From: Rutstroemia sp. NJR-2017a BVV2
Lineage: Eukaryota > Ascomycota > Leotiomycetes > Helotiales > Rutstroemiaceae
Length of the DNA: 64,000 nucleotides
Assembly: GCA_002946415.1 (NCBI GenBank)
Contig: NJPS01000047.1
Coordinates: forward strand, 1-64,000
Reading direction: 5' to 3'
Under the pieces are notes generated by a model. The model was not told the origin of the DNA, ran no database searches, and saw only the letters and a list, made by a program, of their open reading frames with translations. Of this stretch, positions 33,109 through 43,026 are shown piece by piece (the first letter of the stretch is position 1; the number at the start of each line of letters is the position of its first letter). The position numbers and the translations under genes were made by a program.

Positions 33109-33385
33109 CTGGTGATGGAGGTGAACATTATCTCTTTCCTGCGCTTTTCTCCTCCGGGTGTTATTCTTTCTCTCCGATCTATATAAAAGGCACCAACTAG
33201 TATCCATCTATGCTTCTAAGTACAAGCAAAAAAGAAAAAAGATACCCACACGGGGCAATACCAACGAAAATAAATATCATGCCTGATTGCGATACTGAAT
33301 TAAGATCTTTGCAGATCGAAATTAGCAGCTTTCAGTTTGATAGTTTCCCCTTCTTCTCACCACCCTCACCCTTTATACAAGTGCA

Positions 33386-34740
33386 TCAGACTTCGGTTTC
33401 ACTCTCTTCATCCTCGAAATCCTTCCCTTTCCCTCCTTCGGCTATTTTTCCTCCGCCAGAGGCTGCTTTTTCGCACTCTTTCACCCAATCGTCCAAAAGC
33501 TTATACGTCTTGTCATCCTTTTCCCAGATAGTCTCTAAACCTTTCAACATCTCCTTCCACTCCCGTCAAGCTCCTCCGGCCCAGCCTCCGTGTCCACGCC
33601 ATTCTTAATCAATTTGTGCAGGTACCCGTCCACCGGAAAATGTTAGCTATTTTATTGACGCCAGTAGTTAGTCTGATTTACTCATGGAGAAGTTGGCTGC
33701 AGATTGTGTCTGTGGAAGAGGAGAACCTTGCGGTTCGCTCAGAGATCGCTCATCGTTTGGCGATTGAGATTGGTTTTTGAGGATCTCAACGCTTTCCTGC
33801 AATTTCTTGTAGTCTTCGTCATGGTCCTCCCAAAATTTCGCAAAATCCTTCACCATTCTCTCGAATTCCGCATCATCTTCCTGAACCGCCTGCTTAGCAA
33901 CCAGACGCGGCAAAAGTCTGACTAAGATACGCATGTGGTGTTCCACTGGAGAATGTCAGCTATTTCAGTGAAATCAGTAATCGGACTTACTCGTCAGGAA
34001 GTCCTTGTCTTCTGCACTGCGACCGTTGTCAGAAGAACCTTGCGGTTCAGCCTTGCGCCTTTTATTTGGCTTCTCGAGTTCAGTTCAGCGGTATCTGCGC
34101 CACCCGCGCCAGTTTCCTTCGGTGCACTTCCTCTACTCTTCAGACTCTCTGTAAGCCGGGTCTTTGAAAATGATGATCTAGGCCGGTCCTCAGTGTAAAC
34201 TCTTTCCCCGCTTCGAGATGCGTAGCTAGGGACAGACCTTGCAAGTTGCGCGCAATAGGGTAAACTGATAATTTGTTCACATCTAAAGCCAGGAACGGAT
34301 CTCGACTTTACAGTCGTTACCTAAATGCCTTTTCTGCTCGTCTTTTACCCGCGAGTGTATCTGCCAGGAAAACGACAGTTTCGAATCTTTGTGTAATGTT
34401 TTCCTCCAACAAAGAGTTGTGGACGGCGCACGGTATCGCTTAATGAAAGTGCTGAAGGCGGCACTGCGGTCTTGAAAAGCAAAGATGGAAGACATAAAAT
34501 GATATGCGTGTGTCCCTTCTGCGTGGCCAAGCTGTAGAGACTTTTCAGTACAAGGTCGGTGTTTAAAGCCAATGCTGCAACAGAGAGGTTCTCTCCATGG
34601 TCTAGACGCTTGAAGTGTGGTACATAAATGATATCACCGGGGGATATATCTTCTGATTCGAGTGACTTTAAGGGACGTATGTGCTGGAACCACTTTAGTG
34701 GGGTAGGTGGAGTAGCTTTCGAAGCCTGTAGAAGCCTGTG
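33386..34740 (-). pseudogene. decayed gene of uncertain family (DUF6590-like), 3' part
   Basis: Reading leftwards from 34740, a first block (34720-34345) has SLESEDISPGDIIYVPHFKR and HTHIILCLPSLLF, which resemble the core of fungal DUF6590 domains. A C-terminal region follows after a one-base frame change near 34085. It carries ELEKPNKRRKAEPQGSSDN, an intron with an intact GTAAGT/CCAG pair, and the charged helical module EHHMRILVRLLPRLVAKQ...FWEDHDEDYKKL. A second, diverged copy of this module follows (WKEMLKGLE, IWEKDDKTYKLL), with its own intron whose acceptor AG now reads GG, and another frameshift near 33560. The frame ends at TGA 33386. At least two frameshifts and one lost splice site mark it as dead. 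The DUF6590 link is inference. Confidence 0.5.
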
Positions 34741-34744
34741 AGGC

Positions 34745-35949
34745 CTAATGCAAGAGGCCTGGAAATGCCTGTAATTTCGGTAGTTCATCCCTAATTGCCT
34801 CCTTCCAGTATGCTCCCCATATAGGGTCATTTATTGCCTCAGCATAGTTCTGGGGAAAATTAACCTTTTCGGGTGCTAGTAAAGCATAATTCCTAGGTTC
34901 TCTAGCCCGTAGTACCCTCCCTTGTTCTTGGGTTTGGGGAGGTTCCTGGGGTTCTTGAGCTTCAGTACCCTCTAAAGGGTTATACCCCCCTAACTCAAGA
35001 TCCTCAGGTCCTTCAGGCTCGCTTAGCTCATTTAGCCCTTCCGGCTCATCTGGCTCAGGCGACTCAGAGCTCTCTGAGCCCCCTGGGCCAGCCATTCCTA
35101 GGTTCTCTAGATGGCTAGTATCCACTATAATGGTGTCTCCCTCAGGCAACTCAGCCTCTTCAGGGCTGCTTATTCACTGGGTCTCAGGATTCTCCAGCCT
35201 AAAGGGCTGATTCTCGACAAATCTAGGTGCTGTAGCTAGCACTACTTTGTTCGATCCAGGGTCGTACAGTCTGTATTGTCTGGCTGTAGGCGTTTCCTAC
35301 TATATACATCTTCAGGGGTAAGTCTATTAGGTCCTACAGGGGTTCTGTTCCTTAAGTAACAGGCTGTATTAGCAGCCTCTGCCCAGAATTTGCTAGGTAG
35401 GCCTGAACCTTGTAGTATAGTCCTAGCTACATCTATTAGGCTCCTGTTTAGGCGCTCAGCAACCCCATTCTGCTCAGGTGTATAGGGTGTAGTAAACTCG
35501 AATTGTACCCCTGTAGTAGCTAAAGCTCTTTCTAATGCCTTATATTCTTGGGCATTATCGCACCTGATCACTTTTAATCTCAAGCCTGATTCGGCTTCAA
35601 CCCTAGCCCTGAACACCTGAAAAAGCTCTCTAAGCTCTTTTCGCTCCTTACTAAAGTAAACCCATGATTTTCGGCTATAATCGTCAATAAAAGTATGCAT
35701 ATAGGTTTCTCCATTCAGGCTGGGTACACTATAAGGTCCCCAAAAATCACTATACACTCGCTCCAAGGGCTTAGTACAGTGATCGGCTGCCTTCCTGTTG
35801 ATTACCCTCACTGATTTAGAGGTTAAACAGATATCGCAGGGCTCTTTTAGCTCTTTGATAGGCTTATCGAGCCCTGTAGTTACTTCTTTTAGCCCCTTCA
35901 GGGTAGTGGCACTCAAATGGCCTAATCTTCGATGCCATATTAGTGCTTC
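34745..35949 (-). pseudogene. Copia integrase and start of reverse transcriptase, frameshifted
   Basis: After the TAG at 35950 the frame continues with the GAG-pre-integrase motif ALIWHRRLGHLSATTL and the CDICL zinc-binding end. The integrase core has all three acidic residues: YSDFWGPY, RCDNAQEY and TPEQNGVAERLN. Near 35260 the frame shifts, and the downstream YDPGSN...RFVENQ part lies in another frame with a TGA near 35174. The end is an acidic linker (residues such as EPDEPEGLNELSEPEG) and the first reverse-transcriptase residues. Confidence 0.75.
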
Positions 35950-37284
35950 CTAAAAGTCGTTTGCCCCCTGGCTAGTCAAATAAGCCCTTTCCTCGCCTAG
36001 CCTTGGGCCCTGGAGTACATATGCCTGACCTACTCGCCTGGCCATACCTACTATAACCCCCTGGAGCTGGATTAGGAGCTCCCTTTTGGGTCCTGTAGTA
36101 GTGCGAATAGTTAATTCCTTATTCTGAAGCTGTAGTACTGATATAAGGGATCCAGCTAGTTCTGGGATATGTAGTATATCCACTAGCTTTACCGGCCTAA
36201 CCTGCCCCTGAACTAGCACCTGTAGCCTAACGGTACCCTGGCCAATGCCTTTTATTATTGCCCCCGACGCTGTAGTCACTTCTACAGGTCTGGCTAGTTC
36301 GGTGTAGTCGTCGAACTGCCACCTAGCATAGGTCATATACCTTGAGTACCCCGAATCAACGATCCATATAGGCTCTTGATCACTGTATCCTAGGCTTCCT
36401 TCCAGGGATATCCAGCTAATCTCTGCTGATTTAGCTATCTGTGGGCCAAGAGATAGGCCTCTTCCGCTGCTAGGGGTGCTTAAAGGTTCTGTACTAGCCC
36501 CCTTGTTACCCTTTAGCTCAGGGCAGTTAGCCTTGAAATGACCCTTCTGGCCACAATTGAAGCACTCCCCTTTAGGCTTATTCTTCCTTGAGTTGCCCTT
36601 CCGATTACCCTGTGCTTGAGCGCTAAGAGCTCCTTCCTTAGCACCCTCTTTAGGACCTATTTCTCGCTCGTACTCGGCCAGAAATTCCACTATACTAGTG
36701 TAATCCAGAGGCTTCTCCCTTAGCTTGAGCTGGTTGATCAGGGTATCGAACCTAGGATCATAGGCATGAATAACCCTATAGAGAACCCCTACCTTCTGTT
36801 TTTCAGAGGGCATCTCTTCAGGGTCTATAAGCCCTATATCCTCCTGAAGGGTACTGAGGTCGGTTGATATTTCAGCCACCCTTTTAGTGCTTCCTTTAGG
36901 CACTGAATAGCTAGCAAAGGCTTCGATTTTAGAGCTCAATTGTTGGATTCCCCTAGGCATATAAAGCCTTTCCAGGGCCTTCCACCTTAGCCCAGCAGTC
37001 TCCTTCGACAGCACATGATTCAGAGTCTCCTTGCTGCATAGGCCTAGGATTATAGCGCTAGCCCTTGAATCCATCTTCTTCTACTCTCGGTCCTTAGGAG
37101 CTTCTACAAGCTCCTTCCCTCCAGCTTTAGGCTTCTCGGGTACTCCTTTAGTACCATTAAAGCCCTGTTCGACTGCCTCCCATAGGTCCTGGCCGTTAAG
37201 GTACAGCTGCACCTGTACGCTCCAAGCCCTGTAGTTGGTACTTGTAAGCTTAATGATTCTAAGCTTATCCCCGTCGAACTCCAT
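35950..37284 (-). pseudogene. Copia gag-protease region with an in-frame stop
   Basis: Gag starts MEFDGDKLRIIKLTSTNYRA. A TAG at 37081-37083 breaks it, with the same frame continuing (KKMDSRASAIILGLCS). A UBN2-like gag core is followed by the zinc knuckle CFNCGQKGHFKANC near 36530 and then the aspartic protease around WIVDSGYSRYMT, where the usual DSGAS or DTGAS has Tyr instead of Ala. A TAG at 35950 separates it from integrase. All frames here still match one another, so the coding sequence is otherwise little eroded. Confidence 0.8.
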
Positions 37285-37375
37285 AGCTGAGTTTGTGATC
37301 GAATTGGCCTATAAGTAGGCTAATTTAGTGGTCGAATAACTAACTGAGGTCCCTAAGCTTAGTACGCTTCCGTGC

Positions 37376-37990
37376 TCATAACCTCTTTACGTGCCTGTAC
37401 AAGAGTATGGATAGTAGTTGCCTCTGCATCACAAGTTTTGTGAATTGTGTGGATATATCTTTTGTTTCCGTTCCAAAGACGAAGAGAAGGAAATGCGTTG
37501 ACATGCCTTTGCTGCCAAAGATAGCTTTAAGTGCGTCATGTAAATGTCCATGTCTGTAGATAATATCGCCTCGGGATTTGGATTCGACCTGGTAAATTGG
37601 GTTTCGCATTGCCGAACCACTCCTGCGTTAGGAAGGAATTTAGGCCAGGTGTTCACAATTTGTTGAGCTTGCCATTTTTCTGAGTCACTGTTGTCTGGAG
37701 CTACTGGAGCCATATGTCCAAAGAACTAAGGAGCGTATACTAAATATGTTAATGCAATGATCCGTCAAGCGCGAGGTGAGAGGAACTCACTGTGAATCTC
37801 AAAAGTGTGCACAGTTTGTGGACTTGGCGAAGGTTCTTCGGGCAGGCTCTGAAGGACTCTTGTTATTTTTGGTCTGTTCAGGGCAGGGAGAAGATTGCGT
37901 CCGGAGTGATTTGGTTGATTTTGTTGCGCAGGTAAGGGACCTTTGGAGTATTTTGGGGTGAAGAGACTTGGTGCGGGGTAGCTGAGATTG
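37376..37990 (-). pseudogene. 5' part of the decayed gene split by the Copia insert (tentative)
   Basis: On the minus strand, an open frame from about 37990 encodes a Pro/Ser-rich peptide (PSLFTPKYSKGPLPAQQNQP, later PSPSPQTVHTFEIH). A GTGAGT donor near 37793 and a TTAG acceptor near 37725 follow, then FFGHMAPVAPDNSDSEKW, running to a stop at 37376. The phases of the two parts do not match by one base, so either another splice site is used or the gene is frameshifted. I recognise no domain. The link to the pseudogene on the other side of the Copia element rests on orientation and proximity only. Confidence 0.35.
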
Positions 37991-38154
37991 GAGCTTGGAA
38001 TTGTTATTTATGAAATTGAAAGAAGATATGAACCTTGACCAGCTGTTTTGCTATTTGAGGCCTTGTGGGTATGTGTGGCATGGACGGAGATATATGCGGC
38101 ACGGTGACTTAGAGGGTAGAAAGCCGTGCGAGCACATAAATTACCTATTTCGCA

Positions 38155-38300
38155 GCCTAGTGACAGCAGCCTACGGCGGAACAAATTTCCAGGAAAACCA
38201 TCATAATTTCTACCCTACCAACTTTTGATGGTAGCGTAAGAGCCTTTAAGCTTCTATCTATCGCGGATTTTGAAGGATCTTCAGTTATTGATGAAAGCTA
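38155..38300. repeat. interspersed repeat B, copy 2
   Basis: It matches 12899-13040 in the same orientation (shared CAGCAGCCTACGGCGGA-like, ATGGTAGCG and TTCTATCTATCG blocks). Its left side abuts ATTTCGCAGCCTA (38146-38158), the complement of the TAGGCTGCGAAAT end of repeat A. The two repeat families may therefore be parts of one hAT-like element. Confidence 0.6.
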
Positions 38301-38392
38301 AAGAGTGTAAGACAGAGCAAAGCAACCCCTTCCCCACATTGAAAAAACTTGAGATTTTGAATAAGCACCGCGCCTTCATCAACTCAGTAAAT

Positions 38393-38508
38393 GTCTCTGT
38401 GGCTCAGTTGGTTAGAGCGTCGGTCTCATATTACGATATGAGGTTAGTGTCAACATTAACCCCGATCCTTATATCCGAAAGTCGACGGTTCGAACCCGTC
38501 CAGGGACA
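38393..38508 (+). tRNA. tRNA-Met (CAT), elongator, with a 42-base intron
   Basis: The acceptor stem pairs GTCTCTG (38393-38399) with CAGGGAC (38501-38507), with discriminator A at 38508. The D arm is GCTCAGTTGGTTAGAGC. The anticodon arm has CTCATA at 38425-38430 with anticodon CAT at 38427-38429. The intron runs 38431-38472, directly after position 37, where eukaryotic tRNA introns sit. The mature anticodon loop is CTCATAA with 3' strand TCCGA. The T arm GACGG-TTCGAAC-CCGTC is perfect. The 31-39 T-T pair and the loop match elongator Met tRNAs of other fungi. The start with G1 and the TTCGAAC loop exclude the initiator form. Confidence 0.93.
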
Positions 38509-38629
38509 CATTGAATCTTTTGCTGCTTTCATTTTTTCTAAGTCTGATCTTTGAAGCTTGGTAGTAATTTTGGGTTCTTTTGAAACCCTTATGACGCAAG
38601 TCATCCGAGATCTTTGAATCAAAAAGCCT

Positions 38630-38682
38630 GTCCGAGCTTTCTCTTGCGCGGAGCTAAGATAACGATTGGCTCCACTGCCGCT
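38630..38682 (+). repeat. 53-base sequence, copy 1 of an exact pair
   Basis: It is identical over all 53 bases to 47436-47488, in the same orientation. It starts GTCCGAGCTTTCTCTTGCGC and ends CTCCACTGCCGCT. Inside, GGAGC and GCTCC can pair across an 18-base AT-rich loop. Flanking sequence is unrelated on both sides. Confidence 0.9.
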
Positions 38683-39821
38683 ACTGATAGAATGCCTTAT
38701 TTAATTATATATAGCAAGATAGTGTGTGCACAGTGAAAAGGGTTTGTGTGTGGGTGGAGCTCGGCAGGTGGGGCTAATGGTAATGAGGGGTCAGCCCTTG
38801 GACACTTCTCCGGAACCGTTCCTGCAACACCCCGCACTGACCTATGAACGCAACATATAAGTCAGATGTATAATACTATATTCCTCCCTCAAGCGAACAT
38901 TATCTCTCTCCTATGCTTTTGCGCCCAAAATTCTTGCTTTTATTTGAGGGGAAAAGAAGGACAGCTAGGCCCGGGCCCTACGTTAGTTTGGGGGCTGAAT
39001 GGAGTCGAGACCGACGGACGCAATAACAGGCGAAGACTACTCACTAGGGGACGGATATTTTTCATGTGAAGGGAATGACAGCAGCTATCCTTTGAACATA
39101 TATAGGTTTTGACATCACTAACATACATCGAGAGCCCTCTCCAAAAAATAAGGAAATTCGACTCTTACAGCATCTTTACAGACTACAATCATGTTTCGAC
39201 TATTACTTAACTTAACTTAACTTTCTTATTTACCTCAAATTCTGAATAAGAAAGCCTACCGACTCGAAATGACTAGTCCATGGTTGTTATCTAGGAATAG
39301 CCGAAGTACCCCTGGAAACACTCGGCAAGTGTACTCCGTACAGCTGGAAGATGAGACGACTACGCAACTATAAAAGGTCTCCCGATTGATGTGGACTGTC
39401 GATTAATCTACATGTTGCGCAATACCTCATTATTGTAAATTTTCACATATTTTCCATCTTTCTACTTGCCCAATCGGATATTGTGCTACATAACTTAGCG
39501 CAACCAGCTGCATTTCCTTCCCCCAACTTCCGTCCTACACACAGAAACATGATAAGAGGAAGGAATCAGACTTCATATCAGTCGACCTATGATTTGATAT
39601 ATAGCCGTGTCTCCCAATCGATAATGGTATCGTACCATTAGCATCAGCACGTATCTATCCCATGCATTTGTAGCTAGCCGCTCCATGATTGTGTCTGCAG
39701 GCCGTAAACTTTTCGCCGCTCTCAGATCCTTTATTTGCTGATGTTCTTATACACATATCAAATGTTAATATTTAGTCATTCTAAATGCTCAGCAATGAAT
39801 GTTGTAATTGTGCGGCTTTAA

Positions 39822-40160
39822 TAGGCTGCGAAATGCGTGCTCATGGGTAGGATTTCCTGCTCTTCAACCTACCCATGGATACTCACTGAGCACCCATGGG
39901 GTCCCAGCCCAATTTGCAGATGCCCAGGCCAGATTTTGAGCTGATATACATGTTTCTCCGTTACTCAAGCATTGAACCAGGTTGATTCTCCGCCCGTAAG
40001 GCAACATCGGGGGCTGCACTTCTCTCCCAAGCATACGATCGATGTAGCTTTCCCGAGTACTCTTATTCACAGCCAATACAATACATCGTTTTTCCTGAAA
40101 TATGTGGCACAAGTCCTCTCAAAGAGGAATCGTCATCGGTCGATGTTTGGGACCTAACGA
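39822..40160. repeat. interspersed repeat A, copy 2 (hairpin-containing)
   Basis: It begins TAGGCTGCGAAATG like 12309. The 10-bp stem is CATGGGTAGG (39842-39851) with CCTACCCATG (39868-39877). An outer stem GTGCTC/GAGCAC flanks it. The stem differs in sequence from copy 1 but stays perfectly paired. Confidence 0.55.
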
Positions 40161-40462
40161 TATGTAACCATGAAGAGAGCATATATCGGTTTAAGCGCGC
40201 CATGAAAGGCGCTGAAAATGACCTGGTCATAACTGAATTGACCGCGTTCGACCAATCGAAGCGCGTCTAATATTTTTCTAGCCTGGATTGAGGCTGTAAA
40301 GTAACCATAAATCATGGTTCGGATGATCGCTTAAAGTCGTTTTATCATCTGGTCTGCGAGTTAGGGGGTACTAGTTTGTATCTCTACCAAGGGAAGGGCA
40401 TCAATGGTCAAGAATTTCAACGCGTCGGATCTCAAAAAAAAAAAAAGACGCACTCTGTTTTG

Positions 40463-40470
40463 TATAAATA
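40463..40470 (+). promoter_or_regulatory. TATA box of the proline-rich gene
   Basis: TATAAATA lies 120 bases before the ATG at 40590. A CT-rich stretch and an A-rich start context (CGATAAAATG) follow, as in highly expressed fungal genes. Confidence 0.5.
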
Positions 40471-40589
40471 CCCCAATATGATTGCTTCTCAGAACTGTTC
40501 CTTTTCTCCTCGTCCCAATACAACTTCATACTTCGATTCATCTAACCACCAACATCTTTCTATTAAACAACCATAACAACTACGATAAA

Positions 40590-41870
40590 ATGTCAAACTC
40601 TGTCGATATGCCTATATTCTCGTCCACTCAATGGCAAGAAGCCATCGACGACCTCGAGAGGAAAGCAGAACTACTCTCTGTGAGCCTGGCCGCTGACATC
40701 GAAACCCAATGGCAAAGAATTATCGACAACCTCGAGAAGAAAGCCGAACGGATCTCTGTTAGCCTGGCCGCTGACCTCGGAACTCAGGAACCTGAGTCTG
40801 AAACTCAGGATGTGTATTATCCACCATTGGAGCCATTGCAGTCGCTAGCCGAACTTGCTGCTCTCCAGAACAGGGTTGAGAGCAGTTCATTGGAATCTGC
40901 AGGACCAACAACACCGGCAGATGAGGAGCTACAACAACGAGTGCGGGACCTGGTCGATGACACGGACACGGAAATGGATATGGGACGTGGAAGGAATATG
41001 GGACATCGAGAGGATATGGGAAATGGAGGGAATGAGGAAAGGCCTTGGGGGAACTTGTTTGGCGATTGGTCTTGGGATAAAGTTTACAGTTCCAGAAACG
41101 ATCCTCCATCACCAATAAATCATCGGAACACATTGGGAAACAAGACTTCGTCGGTTAACTTAAGCCCATGGCGCCCAAGGACTCCTGGAATAAGCTTGCC
41201 TCACTCCACACTTCCACCACCGTCCACAAGAACACAGGGTCTCTCACCTTCAATGTATCCCAACATTCCCCCACCTTCTGGATTGGGCCCACCACCGGCA
41301 ACCCCATCGCGAGCTTACCCACCATCGTCATATCCAAACCTCCCTCCACCTCCAAGCCTCCGCTTGCCCAGCCCAGCATATTGGTCAACCTCCCGAGAAT
41401 ATGAGGACTATCGACTCCCCTCGCGACTATCCCACGACCACACGCAATCACTATATCCAAACCTCCCTCCACCTCCAAGGCTCCGCTCGCCCAGCCCAGC
41501 ATCTTGGCCAACCTGCCCACTATATCGCCGTTATCCACCATCACTATATCCACACCTCCCTTCACTTCCCGAAACCAGCCCTCGCCCCTTACACCTTCGA
41601 GCACCGTCGCCTGTCCGGGCAGAGTCGATAAATACACTCGCACCAATGCTGGATCGAGGAGATGGGTCGTCACTTAATCTCGCGGGAATGATACGTCCAG
41701 AAATCGATCAACACACTGCATCACCCTATGCTAGCATCCATAACCAACACAATACATCGCCGAATGCTAGCACCGAGGACCATCAGGACATACCGCTCTC
41801 CCCGAGCCCGGAGGCCGTAGACGTCTTTAAGAGGTTGTCGATTCGTTCGTCGCTTGACTTCACTAGATGA
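40590..41870 (+). CDS. proline-rich orphan protein with N- and C-terminal internal repeats
   Basis: A single exon encodes about 426 aa; no family is recognised. The start at 40590 (MSNSVDMPIFSSTQ) is preferred over an upstream in-frame extension because it follows a TATA box by 120 bases and lies in an A-rich context. Residues 12-64 hold two helical copies: QWQEAIDDLERKAELLSVSL and QWQRIIDNLEKKAERISVSL. The C-terminal half is Pro/Ser-rich, with three copies of a motif like SLYPNLPPPPRLRSPSPASW. There is no signal peptide or transmembrane segment. The protein is probably intrinsically disordered with a short coiled-coil head. Function is unknown. A fast-evolving, lineage-specific gene is likely, and a spurious open frame is possible but less likely given the regular repeats. 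Confidence 0.65.
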   Translation: MSNSVDMPIFSSTQWQEAIDDLERKAELLSVSLAADIETQWQRIIDNLEKKAERISVSLAADLGTQEPESETQDVYYPPLEPLQSLAELAALQNRVESSSLESAGPTTPADEELQQRVRDLVDDTDTEMDMGRGRNMGHREDMGNGGNEERPWGNLFGDWSWDKVYSSRNDPPSPINHRNTLGNKTSSVNLSPWRPRTPGISLPHSTLPPPSTRTQGLSPSMYPNIPPPSGLGPPPATPSRAYPPSSYPNLPPPPSLRLPSPAYWSTSREYEDYRLPSRLSHDHTQSLYPNLPPPPRLRSPSPASWPTCPLYRRYPPSLYPHLPSLPETSPRPLHLRAPSPVRAESINTLAPMLDRGDGSSLNLAGMIRPEIDQHTASPYASIHNQHNTSPNASTEDHQDIPLSPSPEAVDVFKRLSIRSSLDFTR

Positions 41871-43026
41871 TGGAGAGTGATAACTGTAAGTTCCTGCATA
41901 CTTGAGGGATTAGATGCATGAAACTAACTGAGTAAGTGGTAGTGCCTTCTTCGGCTGGCAGAAAGTATTCGAACAAGCAGATATACAGAGGATTTGGGAC
42001 AAGCGGTAATGGAGTTCAGTTGCGTGGGAAAGAAAAAGGACAGATATAGATAATGTTAATGGAACTTCTCATCTCAAGCAAGGACATCTCTCCAGTAAAT
42101 TTGCGCAGAAATATTTTTGTAACAACTTAACAACTTTGTTCTTTTGTGGAAATCAACTGCGCGCAACGAACACAAAACACAGAATAATCTAAGGAACTCA
42201 AAACCTTGGTCGAGCTCCTTCCTAATCGAACTAACACTGCACAAGAATAACGAAATCGCGAGTTCTTTGCCCAACAGAATGAAAAACAAACTATAAATCC
42301 AATGAGAATTTCTATTATTTATCCCCGCGCCTAGGTCTTTAACCATTCCTTTCCAGCCAAAGTCATCGAACAACCTGAAACCTACCGTCTCATTCTCAAT
42401 CTCGCAGTCGTTAGCCACCACGCAGCATTTTGAATTCACCCCAGCCCTCAGCATCCAATATCCACCAGTAAATCATGATGCTCTCGCATTCCCGATTAAA
42501 CTTATCGACTTTAGAACCCGTAGTGCACGCCAGCGAACTTGTTGCCCGACAAATGAAAACTCTCTCCCTGCGTCGCCGTGCACACAGCCATTATACAAAT
42601 GAGCATTTGATGTGCGACTTTGTGATCTGACTGTAAAAATGTTTATTTCAACCTTGCTGTGATTTTAATCTTCGGATGTACGCCGCTGTATGGTCTTCCT
42701 TCCGTTCCTGTCCGTATTCTAAATATGGAGACTCCATTCCTATACCCCGCAATGATCCCACGCCTACCCCATGTTACTTCCCCAGTTAGAAATATATAAC
42801 CTATGATACAGATATAATACAAACCATTCCAAGCAAACGCGCTCGGTGAACCTTTATCTCCTACCCAGTTCCCCGTGAAACGCATCAAGCGTCTCAGGCA
42901 TTAGGTAGTGTGCACACATGTATGAAGGTGAGTGCACACATAAAGGTAGAGTTCTCGTTCTCAACGATCCGTCATCCCAAGCATATCAGAAACCAGTCGA
43001 TACCCCCAAACTCATAATTGTCATCC
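41871..43026. other. intergenic stretch, nothing recognised
   Basis: This 1.2-kb gap lies between the proline-rich gene and the 3' end of the SNF2 gene. A 126-codon minus-strand frame at 42074-42454 looks random. I see no repeat or RNA gene. Confidence 0.5.

Larger units (their letters stand above)
31458..33385. other. repeat-rich intergenic island
   Basis: Across 1.9 kb I find no intact gene. The stretch has a 55-base tandem repeat (31947-32112), a degenerate Cys-rich open frame (32295-32545), a solo LTR (32559-32726) and MITE-like debris (32870-33108), each listed separately. Confidence 0.6.
34745..37300 (-). mobile_element. truncated Ty1/Copia-type LTR retrotransposon
   Basis: Gag, protease and integrase are recognisable on the minus strand, in the order of a Copia element. 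The sequence stops at about 34750, right at the start of the reverse-transcriptase region (YAEAINDPIWGAYWKEAI), so reverse transcriptase, RNase H and the 3' LTR are missing. I could not identify a 5' LTR or a primer-binding site in the 90 bases before the gag ATG at 37284. The insert lies between two parts of what seems to be one decayed host gene. Confidence 0.85.
38509..40589. other. long gene-free stretch
   Basis: Between the tRNA and the proline-rich gene I see no convincing gene. The stretch holds one copy of the 53-base repeat (38630-38682) and repeat A copy 2 (39822-40160). An A-tract lies near 40435-40447. Otherwise it is AT-rich sequence with short shadow frames. Confidence 0.55.

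Noticed and set aside
38630..38682. Known small nuclear or signal-recognition RNA
   Set aside because: The 53-base sequence does not match the U1, U2, U4, U5 or U6 motifs I know and has no C and D boxes in proper places at both copies.
42074..42454. 126-codon minus-strand frame
   Set aside because: The composition looks random, with no domain, and the position gives no promoter or splice evidence.
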